Positions 35,426 through 43,750 of a stretch of DNA of 64,000 bases are shown here, one piece after another. Positions within the stretch are counted from its first letter, which is position 1; every line of letters begins with the position of its first letter. Source of the DNA: Streptomyces sp. ATexAB-D23 (GTDB lineage: Bacteria > Actinomycetota > Actinomycetes > Streptomycetales > Streptomycetaceae); assembly GCF_000373645.1 (NCBI RefSeq), contig NZ_KB892017.1, positions 1 through 64,000 of the forward strand. The letters are read 5' to 3'. A model generated the notes under the pieces. That model did no database searches. It saw only the letters and a program-made list of their open reading frames with translations, and was not told where the DNA came from. The position numbers and the translations under genes are program-made.

Positions 35426-36922
35426 TCACCGGGTGAGCTGCCGCTCCGCGCCGGAGCCGTCGGCGGCCGGTTCCGGGGCGATCCCGAGCTGTTCGTCCTC
35501 CGGGCGGCCCTTCGCGGGCAGCAGGAAGGTGATGGCGAGGAAGGCCACCAGCAGGCACGCCTGGACGATCAGCGCGCGGTGGAAGCCGCCGGTGAAGTCA
35601 CCGGACCCGGCCCGGTCGAAGAACACCGAGCCGAAGACCGCGACGCCGATGGAGCCGCCGAGCGCCTGGACCGCCGACAGGACACCGGAGGCGGACCCGA
35701 TCTCGTCGTCGTCCACCGCGGCGAGGATGAAGCTGAACAGGGCGGCGATCACCATGCCGGCGCCGATGCCCGCCACCGTCACACCGGGGACGATGTCCCA
35801 GATCGAGAACGAGGTGGCGTCGAGTCCGTCGAGCTCGAACCAGAGCACGGCCGCGCCGGCCAGCTGGACCAGCGGTCCGATCTGGAGCACCTTGCGGCCG
35901 ATCCGGTCCGCGAGGAACGCACCGCTGACGGCCCCGCCGATCGCGGTCCCCACCGCCAGCGGCAGGTTGCCGAGTCCGGCCTCGCCGGCGGTGAACTGCC
36001 GCCCGATCTGGAGGTAGAGGGTGAGCACGAGCTGCGTGCCGATCAGTCCGCCGAAGAACAGGGCGATGCCGCCGAGCCCGACGGTGAAGGCAGGCTTGCG
36101 CAGCAGGCCCGGGGTCACCAGCGGGGCGCGGCCCGCCGCGGCCGTACGGCGCTGCCGGGCGGCGAACAGGGCGAAGCCGAGCGCCGAGGCGGCCATGCAC
36201 AGCCAGGTCCACAGCGGCCAGCCGCTCTCCTGCCCCTGGTTGAGCGGCAGCACCAGCAGGGCGCAGGCCGCCACCACCAGGGCCGCGCCCGCCATGTCGA
36301 CCCGCACCGCGCGGTCGCCCGGCTTCCTCGGCACGAACTTCGCGGCGACGATCAGCGCCGCGAGGCCGATGGGCAGGTTGACCAGGAACACCGACCGCCA
36401 GCCCAGGCCGAAGAAGTCGCCCTCGATGAGGAAGCCGCCGAGGACGGGGCCGATGATGCCGCCGAGGCCGAGGACGGGACCGAAGATCGCGAAGACCTTG
36501 GTCAGCTCGGGACCGGAGAAGTTCTCCCGCAGCAGGCCGAGGCCCTGTGGGAGCAGCATCGCCCCCGCGGTGCCCTGGAGCAGGCGGAAGGCGATCAGCG
36601 AGCCGATGCCGGGCGCGAGCGCGCACAGCAGCGAGCTCGCCGTGAAGGCCGCCAGCCCGATCAGGAACATCCGGCGCCGCCCGTAGCGGTCACCGAGCCG
36701 GCCGCCCAGCACCAGGCCCGCGCCCAGGGTCAGGGCGTAGCCGCCGATCACCCACTGGAGGCCGATGGAACCGGCACCGAGGGATCTCTCCAGGTCCGGG
36801 CCCGCGACGTTGACGATCGACGCGTCCAGGAGGTCCATGACCTCGGCGACGATCATCACCGCCAGGATCAGCCACCGGTACGGCTGGGGCGGGGCGCCCG
36901 GGGTGGGGGACGGGTCACGCAC
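35426..36922 (-). CDS. MFS transporter (DHA2 family, EmrB/QacA type)
   Basis: About 498 residues with roughly 14 membrane segments and the motifs LDASIVNVAGPDL, GGRLGDRYGRRRMFLIGL and GPVLGGFL. The GTG at 36922 was chosen because GGAGG precedes it by eight bases; an in-frame ATG pair at 36935-36940 would run into the repeat operator. It is divergent from a MarR regulator, with three 16-bp-spaced repeats in the gap, typical of MarR-controlled drug efflux. Confidence 0.88.
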   Translation of the reverse strand: MRDPSPTPGAPPQPYRWLILAVMIVAEVMDLLDASIVNVAGPDLERSLGAGSIGLQWVIGGYALTLGAGLVLGGRLGDRYGRRRMFLIGLAAFTASSLLCALAPGIGSLIAFRLLQGTAGAMLLPQGLGLLRENFSGPELTKVFAIFGPVLGLGGIIGPVLGGFLIEGDFFGLGWRSVFLVNLPIGLAALIVAAKFVPRKPGDRAVRVDMAGAALVVAACALLVLPLNQGQESGWPLWTWLCMAASALGFALFAARQRRTAAAGRAPLVTPGLLRKPAFTVGLGGIALFFGGLIGTQLVLTLYLQIGRQFTAGEAGLGNLPLAVGTAIGGAVSGAFLADRIGRKVLQIGPLVQLAGAAVLWFELDGLDATSFSIWDIVPGVTVAGIGAGMVIAALFSFILAAVDDDEIGSASGVLSAVQALGGSIGVAVFGSVFFDRAGSGDFTGGFHRALIVQACLLVAFLAITFLLPAKGRPEDEQLGIAPEPAADGSGAERQLTR

Positions 36923-36939
36923 GCTCAGTACCTCCATCA

Positions 36940-36982
36940 TGAAGTAGTTCCAGTGTGAAGTAGTTCTATGGTGAAGGTAAAG
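36940..36982. promoter_or_regulatory. Three direct repeats with 16-bp period (MarR operator)
   Basis: TGAAGTAGTTC at 36940 and 36956 and the degenerate TGAAGGTAAAG at 36972, each beginning 16 bases apart. Every unit is itself a GAA..TTC-type partial palindrome. They span the start region of the exporter and lie about 70 bases before the MarR start, so binding could block both genes. Confidence 0.72.
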
Positions 36983-37053
36983 TGGTGGCGGTAGGTTGTC
37001 AAAGCGGGCCGCCGACGCGGCCCGCGCGGCGGAGGAGAGGTGAAGGGGCACGC

Positions 37054-37566
37054 ATGGAGGACGTGAAGGGCGACGGCGTCGCGGAGCGGCGCGAGCGGCT
37101 CATGGAGGCACTGCGGGTCCACGGCGGCCACTACGCCGAGCTGAGCCGGCGCTTCGCCGCCTGGCTCGGCCTGCACTCCACCGACGCCACCGCGGTACTG
37201 GAGATCGCCGCCGCCGAGGAGCGCGGCACCCCCCTGTCACCGGCCCGGCTGAGCGAGCGCATCCCGCTGTCCACGGGCGCCACCACCGCCCTGCTGAACC
37301 GCCTCGAAGCGGCGGGGCACATCACCCGCGTCCGGGAGCACACCGACCGGCGCGTCATCACCCTGCGCAGCGGCGGGCACATCCAGGAACGGGCGGACGA
37401 ATTCTTCGGGCCACTGGCCCGCCGGCTCGACGCCACGATGGCGCACTACCCGCCCGAACTCCTGGAGCGGTTCGAGGCGTTCATGGCCGACCTGAACGCC
37501 ACCATGGACACCCACCTCACGGAAGAGGGCACACCGGCACACCGCAGCTCCCCGCACACCCGGTGA
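37054..37566 (+). CDS. MarR-family transcriptional regulator
   Basis: 170 residues. Winged-helix MarR core: LHSTDATAVLEIAAAEERGTPLSPARLSERIPLSTGATTALLNRLEAAGHITRVREHTDRRVITLR, with the conserved DxR wing (HTDRRV). It is divergent from the DHA2-type exporter and probably represses it until a ligand is bound. The ATG at 37054 has a GAAGGGG site. Confidence 0.9.
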   Translation: MEDVKGDGVAERRERLMEALRVHGGHYAELSRRFAAWLGLHSTDATAVLEIAAAEERGTPLSPARLSERIPLSTGATTALLNRLEAAGHITRVREHTDRRVITLRSGGHIQERADEFFGPLARRLDATMAHYPPELLERFEAFMADLNATMDTHLTEEGTPAHRSSPHTR

Positions 37567-37737
37567 CGGCCGGACACACGTCCCACACACCGCTCCCCGC
37601 ACACCCCCTGACGGCCGGGCGCCCCTCCAGCCCGTCCGGCCCGCCACGCCCGTCCGGCTCGCCCGGCCCGCCACGCCCGCCACGCCCGTCCGGCGCTCAT
37701 CCGGGCGCCCCCTCCATCATTTACGCGCACACCCATT

Positions 37738-37779
37738 CCTGACGGGCCGTCAGTTCAGTAACCTGACAGAGTGTCAGCT
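37738..37779. promoter_or_regulatory. Tandem CTGAC-N5-GTCAG operators, sites 2a and 2b
   Basis: CCTGACGGGCCGTCAGTT (37738-37755) and CCTGACAGAGTGTCAGCT (37762-37779), centres 24 bases apart, upstream of the NDP-forming acyl-CoA ligase gene. They are the only paired sites of the set. Confidence 0.75.
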
Positions 37780-37841
37780 TCGGACACCGGCCTGGCGGCT
37801 CCACGCGCCCGGCGGACCTTCGAGCAGGAGTGGGCGGAACG

Positions 37842-40070
37842 ATGCTTGGATCGACTCACGGCACCCTCACCACCGACTTCCGCGCCAGGGTGGTGGCCTG
37901 CGGCGAGGAACCACGCGCCGCCGTCCACAGCAGGGCCACCATCGCCCCGGAGGGCGACCTCGACGTCAGCGGCCGGCCGCTGCACGCCCCCGTCCCGGAC
38001 CTGGACCGGTTCTTCCGGCCCGAGTCCGTCGCCGTCATCGGGGCGTCCGACACCGAGGGGCGCCCCAACACCGGCATCACCCGCCAGCTCACCACCTGGG
38101 CCGAGCGCGTCGGAGCGCGGCTGTATCCCGTGCACCCCACACGCACGTCGGTCTTCGGGCGGGCGTGCTCCCCCTCCGTCGCCGCCCTGCCGGAACAGGT
38201 CGACCTCGCGGTGCTGCTCGTCAGCGACCCGCTCCCCGTGATCGAGGAACTGGACCGGGCCAAGGTGCGGTTCGCCGTCGCCTTCGCCTCCGGGTTCGCC
38301 GAGACCGGCGAGGAGGGCGCCGCCGCCCAGGCCCGGCTGGCCGCCGCGGTGGAGCGGTCGGGGCTGCGGCTGCTCGGCCCGAACACCAACCTCAACGCCT
38401 TCGAGGAGTTCCGCGACGACCTCGAAGGCCCGGCGATCGCGCTGATCACCCAGTCCGGCCACCAGGGCCGCCCCGTCTACACCCTCCAGGAGCTGGGCGT
38501 ACGCCTCTCCCACTGGGCGCCCACGGGCAACGAGGCCGATCTGGAGACCGCCGACTTCATCGCGTACTTCTCGCAGCGCCCCGAGGTCGGGGCCATCGCC
38601 TGCTACGTGGAGGGGCTCAAGGACGGGCGCTCCTTCCTGCTCGCGGCGGACCGGGCCGCGCGGGCCGGGGTCCCCGTGGTCGCGGTCAAGGTGGGACGGA
38701 CGGAGGCGGGGGCCAGGACGGCCGCGTCACACACCGGCAAGCTGACCGGCGCCGACCAGGTGGTCGACGCGGCGATGCGGCAGTTCGGCGTGATCCGCGT
38801 GGACGGCCTGGACGAACTCCAGGACACCGCCGCCCTCTTGGCCCGCGCCCGCAAGCCGCAGGCCGAGGGCGTCGTCGTCTATTCGATCTCGGGCGGCACG
38901 GGCGCGCACTTCGCGGACCTGGCCACGGGCGCCGGACTCCACCTCCCCGAACTCCCGGCGGACAAGCAGGCCGAGCTGCACACCTGGATACCGGACTACC
39001 TGAACGTGACGAACCCGGTCGACAACGGCGGGCACCCGGTCGGCGACTGGCGCGGCCGGAAGATCATCGACGCGATCCTCGCCGACCCCTCGGTGGGCGT
39101 GCTGATCTGTCCCATCACCGGCCCCTTCCCGCCGATGAGCGACCGGCTCGCGCAGGACCTGGTCGACGCGGCGGAGGCCACGGACAAGCTGGTGTGCGTG
39201 GTGTGGGGGTCGCCGGTCGGCACCGAGGAGGCCTACCGCACCACGCTGCTCGGCTCGTCCCGCGTCGCCACCTTCCGCACCTTCGGCAACTGCGTCACCG
39301 CCGTGAAGGCCTACCTGGACCACCACCGCTTCGTCGCCTCGTACCGCTCCCCCTTCGACGAGGCCCCGCGCACCCCCTCGCCCTCCTTCCGCAAGGCGCG
39401 GGCGCTGATGCGCCCGGGGCAGCAGCTCAGCGAGCACGCGGCGAAGCAGCTGCTGCGGGCGTACGGGATCCGGGTTCCCCGCGAGCAGTTGGTGACCAGC
39501 GCCGCCGCGGCGGTCCGCGCGGCGGGGCTCGTCGGCTACCCCGTCGTCATGAAGGCGTCCGGCGCCCGGCTCGCCCACAAGACGGAACTGGGCCTCGTCA
39601 AGGTCGGCCTGACCTCGGCCAGCCAGGTCCGCGACGCCTACCGGGAACTCACCGACATCGCCCGCTACGAGGACGTCGAACTCGACGGCATCCTGGTCTG
39701 CCAGATGGTGGAGCGCGGCGTCGAGATGATGGTCGGCGTCACCCGGGACCCGCTGTTCGGACCGACGGTGACGGTGGGTCTGGGCGGCGTGCTCGTGGAG
39801 GTGCTGCACGACGCGGCGGTGCGGGTGCCGCCGTTCGGCGAGGAGCAGGCGCGGGCGATGCTCGGCGAGCTGCGCGGCCGGGCCCTGCTCGAAGGGGTGC
39901 GCGGCGGGCCGCCGGTGGATGTGGACGCGCTCGTGGAGGTGGTCCTGCGGGTCGAGCGGATGGCGCTCGAACTGGGCGACGACCTGGCGGAGCTGGACAT
40001 CAACCCACTGATGGTACTGGGCCGGGGCCAGGGAGCGGTGGCCCTGGACGCACTGGCGGTCTGCCGCTGA
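37842..40070 (+). CDS. NDP-forming acyl-CoA synthetase (acetate-CoA ligase-like)
   Basis: About 742 residues. A CoA-binding Rossmann domain begins the ordered part (DRFFRPESVAVIGASDTEGRPNTGITRQL). The succinyl-CoA ligase-like domains follow (RLLGPNTNLN; ITQSGHQG; VVKVG; SHTGKLTGADQVVDAAMRQFG), then a C-terminal ATP-grasp (LLRAYGIRVPREQLVTSAAAAVRAAGLVGYPVVMKASGARLAHKTELGLVKVGL). It would activate a carboxylic acid to its CoA ester. The start is uncertain between ATG 37842 and GTG 37830. Its promoter region carries two operator sites. Confidence 0.88.
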   Translation: MLGSTHGTLTTDFRARVVACGEEPRAAVHSRATIAPEGDLDVSGRPLHAPVPDLDRFFRPESVAVIGASDTEGRPNTGITRQLTTWAERVGARLYPVHPTRTSVFGRACSPSVAALPEQVDLAVLLVSDPLPVIEELDRAKVRFAVAFASGFAETGEEGAAAQARLAAAVERSGLRLLGPNTNLNAFEEFRDDLEGPAIALITQSGHQGRPVYTLQELGVRLSHWAPTGNEADLETADFIAYFSQRPEVGAIACYVEGLKDGRSFLLAADRAARAGVPVVAVKVGRTEAGARTAASHTGKLTGADQVVDAAMRQFGVIRVDGLDELQDTAALLARARKPQAEGVVVYSISGGTGAHFADLATGAGLHLPELPADKQAELHTWIPDYLNVTNPVDNGGHPVGDWRGRKIIDAILADPSVGVLICPITGPFPPMSDRLAQDLVDAAEATDKLVCVVWGSPVGTEEAYRTTLLGSSRVATFRTFGNCVTAVKAYLDHHRFVASYRSPFDEAPRTPSPSFRKARALMRPGQQLSEHAAKQLLRAYGIRVPREQLVTSAAAAVRAAGLVGYPVVMKASGARLAHKTELGLVKVGLTSASQVRDAYRELTDIARYEDVELDGILVCQMVERGVEMMVGVTRDPLFGPTVTVGLGGVLVEVLHDAAVRVPPFGEEQARAMLGELRGRALLEGVRGGPPVDVDALVEVVLRVERMALELGDDLAELDINPLMVLGRGQGAVALDALAVCR

Positions 40071-40202
40071 GCGGGCCTTCCGGGGGGCCGGTCGCCTGAA
40101 CCGGACCGGGGCGCGGTTCCTTCGCCCCTCGCCTGAACCGGTCCGGGGTGCGGGCCCCCGGCCGGCCGGACCGGCCCGGACCGGACCGGACCGGGGCGCG
40201 GC

Positions 40203-40229
40203 GTTCCGTCCTCAATCGCCGGACGGGCT
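40203..40229. repeat. Dispersed GCCCGTCCGGCGATTGAGGA repeat, reverse orientation
   Basis: One copy of a short motif that recurs at 47.3 kb and 55.4-56.0 kb in this window, here in the gap before the enoyl-CoA hydratase gene. The preceding bases 40100-40200 are a run of CCGGACCGG-like microrepeats. Confidence 0.85.
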
Positions 40230-40267
40230 GAAACGGCCCGCCCGAACACCTGCTCAGGAGCTGCCTC

Positions 40268-41107
40268 ATGTCGTCCTCCCCCGAAGACACCACCGACCAC
40301 GCCGCCCCCTCCGGGCCGGCTGATCCATTGATACTCCACGCCACGGCCAACGGGGTCTCGTGGATCACCCTCAACCGCCCCGAAGCGATGAACGCCGTCA
40401 CCTGGGAGCAGCGCGAACACGTCATCGCGCTGCTCGCGGACGCCTCCGCCGACCCCGCCGTCCGGGCCGTCGTCCTCACGGCCACCGGCCGCGGCTTCTG
40501 CGCGGGCGCCGACCTGCGCGGCGCCCCGGCCACCACGGGCCGGGTGCCGGGCGATGTCGCCCGCACGATCAGGCTCGGCGCGCAACGGCTGATCACGGCG
40601 GTCCTGGACTGCGAGAAACCGGTCCTGGCGGCGGTCAACGGCACCGCGGCCGGCATCGGCGCCCACCTCGCGTTCGCCTGCGATCTGGTCCTGGCCGCCG
40701 AATCGGCCAAGTTCATCGAGGTGTTCGTCCGGCGCGGCCTCGTACCCGACGGCGGCGGGGCGTATCTGCTGCCCCGGCTGGTCGGGCCGCAGCGCGCCAA
40801 GGAGCTGATGTTCTTCGGCGACGCGCTCCCGGCGGCCGAGGCGGAACGCCTGGGCCTGGTCAACCGGACCGTCCCGGACGAGGAACTGGCCGCGACCGCA
40901 CGCGCCTGGGCGGAACGGCTGGCCGCGGGCCCGACCCGTTCGATCGCCCTCACCAAGCAGCTCGTCAACGCCTCCCTGGACACCGACCGCACCACGGCGC
41001 TCGCCGCCGAGGCCATGGCTCAGGAGATCAACATGACCACCCACGACGCCCAGGAGGGCGTGGCGAGCTTCGTGGAGCGCCGGAAGCCGACCTACCGGGG
41101 GGTGTGA
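40268..41107 (+). CDS. Enoyl-CoA hydratase/isomerase family protein
   Basis: 279 residues of the crotonase fold: VSWITLNRPEAMNAVT, oxyanion-hole loops GRGFCAGADLRG and AVNGTAAGIGAHLAFACDLVLAAESAKF, and VRRGLVPDGGGAYLLPRLVG with the EhDGxG-like acid position replaced by LVPDGG (Asp at the second site). It acts on CoA esters in a beta-oxidation-like path. Ribosome site AGGAGCTGCCTC ATG. It may share the regulation of the ligase gene upstream, though the gap of ~200 bases could hold its own promoter. Confidence 0.9.
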   Translation: MSSSPEDTTDHAAPSGPADPLILHATANGVSWITLNRPEAMNAVTWEQREHVIALLADASADPAVRAVVLTATGRGFCAGADLRGAPATTGRVPGDVARTIRLGAQRLITAVLDCEKPVLAAVNGTAAGIGAHLAFACDLVLAAESAKFIEVFVRRGLVPDGGGAYLLPRLVGPQRAKELMFFGDALPAAEAERLGLVNRTVPDEELAATARAWAERLAAGPTRSIALTKQLVNASLDTDRTTALAAEAMAQEINMTTHDAQEGVASFVERRKPTYRGV

Positions 41108-41150
41108 GAGCCCGTCGGCATGCGGTCCGCCCCTCGCGCGGGACTTCACA

Positions 41151-41168
41151 TCTGACGTAGCGTCAGTT
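41151..41168. promoter_or_regulatory. CTGAC-N5-GTCAG operator, site 3
   Basis: TCTGACGTAGCGTCAGTT, 12 bases before the flavin reductase start. At this distance a bound repressor would block ribosome-site-proximal transcription. Confidence 0.75.
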
Positions 41169-41179
41169 CTAATCGAGGG

Positions 41180-41800
41180 ATGATGGGACACGCAGGCATG
41201 GCAGCGACCGCCGTCCGCTACCTCAGGTCCGTCGGCGCCGCGACGGCCACCGCCGCACCGGGGGCGGTCGATCCGTTGCCGCGCCCCGATCTGCGGGCCG
41301 TCGCCCACGACGAGCGGCCGCCCGTCGACCCGGGCGCCTTCCGCCAGGTGCTGGGGCACTTCGCCAGCGGGGTCACCGTCGTCACCGCCCATGGCCCCGA
41401 CGGGCCGGCCGGCTTCGCCTGCCAGTCGTTCGCCTCGCTGTCGCTCGACCCGCCGCTCGTCGCGTTCATGGTCGCCCGTACGTCGACGACCTGGCCGCGC
41501 ATCGCCCGTGCCGGGGCCTTCTGCGTCAACATCCTGGGCGCGGGCCAGGGCGCGCTGTGCCGGGGGTTCGCGGTCAGCGGGGCCGACAAGTTCGCCGGGG
41601 TGGGGTACGCCCCCGCCCCGGCGACCGCTTCCCCGCTGCTCGACGCCGTGCCCGCCTGGGTCGACTGCCGCATCCAGGCCGTCCACACGGGCGGTGACCA
41701 CCTCATCGTGGTGGGCCGGGTGGAGGCGCTGGGGGCGACGGAGGGGGACGAGGGGCCCCTCCTCTTCCACCGGGGGACGTTCGGGCGCTTCGAGAGCTGA
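41180..41800 (+). CDS. Flavin reductase domain protein (HpaC/HsaB-like)
   Basis: 206 residues. After a ~45-residue variable N-terminus comes the flavin-reductase core (FRQVLGHFASGVTVVTAHGPDGPAGFACQSFASLSLDPPLVAFMVARTSTTWPRI...FCVNILG and DHLIVVGRVEAL). It would supply reduced flavin to a two-component monooxygenase, but no oxygenase component of that type is in the window, so the partner is elsewhere or is an FMO-like enzyme. ATG at 41180; 41198 is an alternative. Confidence 0.88.
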   Translation: MMGHAGMAATAVRYLRSVGAATATAAPGAVDPLPRPDLRAVAHDERPPVDPGAFRQVLGHFASGVTVVTAHGPDGPAGFACQSFASLSLDPPLVAFMVARTSTTWPRIARAGAFCVNILGAGQGALCRGFAVSGADKFAGVGYAPAPATASPLLDAVPAWVDCRIQAVHTGGDHLIVVGRVEALGATEGDEGPLLFHRGTFGRFES

Positions 41801-41902
41801 GCGCTTCACGCCACGAGGCGGTTCACGCCACGAGGCGGATCGCGCCACGAAGCGCTTCACGCCGCGAGGCGGTTCACGCCGCGAGGCGGTTCACGCCGCG
41901 AG
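41801..41902. repeat. Six tandem 17-bp repeats between convergent genes
   Basis: Units of the form GCGSTTCACGCCRCGAG run without spacers from the end of the flavin reductase gene into the last codons of the convergent MFS gene. Unit 3 is the most diverged. No spacer sequences, so not CRISPR. Confidence 0.88.
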
Positions 41903-43210
41903 TTCGGCCTTCACCGGCTCACCGGTCCGGCGGATCACCAGCACCATCAGCGCCGCAGCCGCGCACAGCGCCCCGGCCGCGTACCAGACCACGTCGTACG
42001 TGCCGAAGTAGTCGCGCGCCACCCCGCCCAGGAAGGCGACGAGCGCGGCGCCCACCTGGTGCGAGGCCAGGACCCAGCCGAAGACGATCGCGCTGTCCTC
42101 CCCGTACCGCTCCCGGCACAGGGCCAGGGTCGGCGGGACCGTGGCGACCCAGTCCAGGCCGTAGAAGACGATGAAGAAGACCATCGGCGGCTCGACGGTG
42201 GCCTGCATCAGGAACGGCAGGAAGAGCAGTGAGACGCCGCGCAGCGCGTAGTAGACGGCCAGCAGCCGGCGGGCGTCGAAGCGGTCGGTGAGCCAGCCCG
42301 AGAAGACCGTGCCGATGATGTCGAAGATCCCGATGACCGCGAGGAGCGACGCGGCGGCGGTGATGGGCATGTGGTGGTCGTGCGCCGAGGGCACGAAGTG
42401 CGTACGGATCAGGCCGTTGGTGGAGGCTCCGCAGATCGCGAAGGACCCGGCGAGCAGCCAGAACGGTCCCGTGCGGGCCGCGTCGAGCAGGACCCGTACG
42501 GCCCGGCCCGCCGCCCCGCGCGCGGGCGCGGGCTTCGCCACGTACTCCCCGCCGTACGGGGCGAGCCCCACGTCGGCCGGGTGGTCGCGCATCAGGAGCC
42601 AGACGAACGGGACGACGACGAGGGCGGCGAGGGCGACGGTCACCGAGGCCGGGCGCCAGCCGTGCCGGTCCACGATCCAGGCGCACAGCGGCAGGAAGAC
42701 CAGCTGGCCCGAGGCACCGGCCGCGGTGAGGACGCCGGTGACCAGGCCGCGCCGGGCCACGAACCAGCGGTTGGTGACCGTCGCGGAGAAGGCCAGCGCC
42801 ATCGAACCGGTGCCGAGCCCGACGAGGACGCCCCAGTAGAGCATCAGCTGCCAGGCGGCCGTCATCCACACGCTCGCCAGCGCCCCGGCCGCGACCGCGC
42901 TCAGCGCCACGGCCACCACCCGGCGGATGCCGAACCGGTCCATCAGCGCGGCGGCGAACGGCGCGGTGAGGCCGTACAGCGCCATGTCGATGGAGACGGC
43001 GAGCCCGATCTGGCCGCGCGACCAGCCGAAGTCGTCCTGGAGCGGGTCGAAGAGGAGGCCGGGCAGGGAGTTGAAGGCGGCGCCGCCGATGATCGTCACG
43101 AAGGTGACGGCGGCGACGATCCACGCCCGGTGGACACGCCACCGACGGGGCGCGGCGGGGGCGGTCGTCGGCGCGGCTGCGGGGGCGGCGCCCTCGGTTG
43201 TCGGATTCAC
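41891..43210 (-). CDS. MFS transporter (monocarboxylate/oxalate-formate type)
   Basis: About 439 residues, twelve predicted segments. WRVHRAWIVAAVTFVTIIGGAAFNSLPGLLFDPLQDDFGWSRGQIGLAVSIDMALYGLTAPFAAALMDRFGIRRVV is typical of the OFA/MCT branch, which moves carboxylates. It lies among carboxylate-activating genes, so uptake of the pathway substrate is a reasonable inference. GTG start at 43210. The last codons lie in the 17-bp tandem repeat. Confidence 0.85.
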   Translation of the reverse strand: MNPTTEGAAPAAAPTTAPAAPRRWRVHRAWIVAAVTFVTIIGGAAFNSLPGLLFDPLQDDFGWSRGQIGLAVSIDMALYGLTAPFAAALMDRFGIRRVVAVALSAVAAGALASVWMTAAWQLMLYWGVLVGLGTGSMALAFSATVTNRWFVARRGLVTGVLTAAGASGQLVFLPLCAWIVDRHGWRPASVTVALAALVVVPFVWLLMRDHPADVGLAPYGGEYVAKPAPARGAAGRAVRVLLDAARTGPFWLLAGSFAICGASTNGLIRTHFVPSAHDHHMPITAAASLLAVIGIFDIIGTVFSGWLTDRFDARRLLAVYYALRGVSLLFLPFLMQATVEPPMVFFIVFYGLDWVATVPPTLALCRERYGEDSAIVFGWVLASHQVGAALVAFLGGVARDYFGTYDVVWYAAGALCAAAALMVLVIRRTGEPVKAELAA

Positions 43211-43391
43211 GCGCCCAGCATCCGGTCGCGCGCCCTTTCCCCACGAGTGGCCCGAGGGACATGGTTCGCAAGGATCGGGCCACGCCGCCGGCGCCCGCCC
43301 CGGCCGTCGTGGTCCGTGGGCGCGTACGATCTGCGTCGCCCGGCGGACGCACCCGCGCGGACGCCGTTCGTCCACGTCCTCGGGGGACTTC

Positions 43392-43724
43392 ATGCAGTGG
43401 GTCGCACGCCGGCACTTCCACCACCGGTCCGCGCAGATGCAGGGCTGGGGAGCCCTGCTCCTGCTCATCGCCTGTGCGCTGTGGGGATGGCTGGGCTTCC
43501 TGCTGTGGGACACGGACGACACGCTGTACTGCTTCCGCGCCTCGTCGGTCTGCGAGATGGACACCACCATGCCGAAGCAGCTGACCCTGCTGGGGATCTC
43601 CGCGCCCCTGTCGGTGGCCGGTACGGGGCTGCTCGTCGCCGGAAGTGTGCGCCGGCAGACCAGCGCGCACGTCCTCCAGGTCATCGAGATGCAGCAGTCC
43701 GAGGAGCGGGCACGCGACAAGTAG
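43392..43724 (+). CDS. Small uncharacterised membrane protein
   Basis: 110 residues with two membrane helices (about 18-38, WGALLLLIACALWGWLGFLLW, and 66-88, LTLLGISAPLSVAGTGLLVAG) flanking a loop with two Cys, and a charged C-terminal tail. The ATG at 43392 has CGGGGGA at fair spacing. No family recognised. It stands between two leftward MFS genes, on the opposite strand. Confidence 0.7.
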   Translation: MQWVARRHFHHRSAQMQGWGALLLLIACALWGWLGFLLWDTDDTLYCFRASSVCEMDTTMPKQLTLLGISAPLSVAGTGLLVAGSVRRQTSAHVLQVIEMQQSEERARDK

Positions 43725-43750
43725 CCGCGCCCACCCTCCCGTCGGGCGGG

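Noticed and set aside
37771..38241. GTG-started frame across the operator and the start of the acyl-CoA ligase
   Set aside because: It would translate through an operator site and ends as a shadow of the ligase. The first 25 codons look coding-like but have no domain; possibly a decayed remnant, not enough to call.
39665..41860. Long reverse frame opposite the ligase, hydratase and flavin reductase
   Set aside because: Antisense shadow; three unrelated + strand genes with clear domains occupy it.
41801..41902. CRISPR array
   Set aside because: Repeats are contiguous with no spacers, only 17 bp long, and no cas genes are present.
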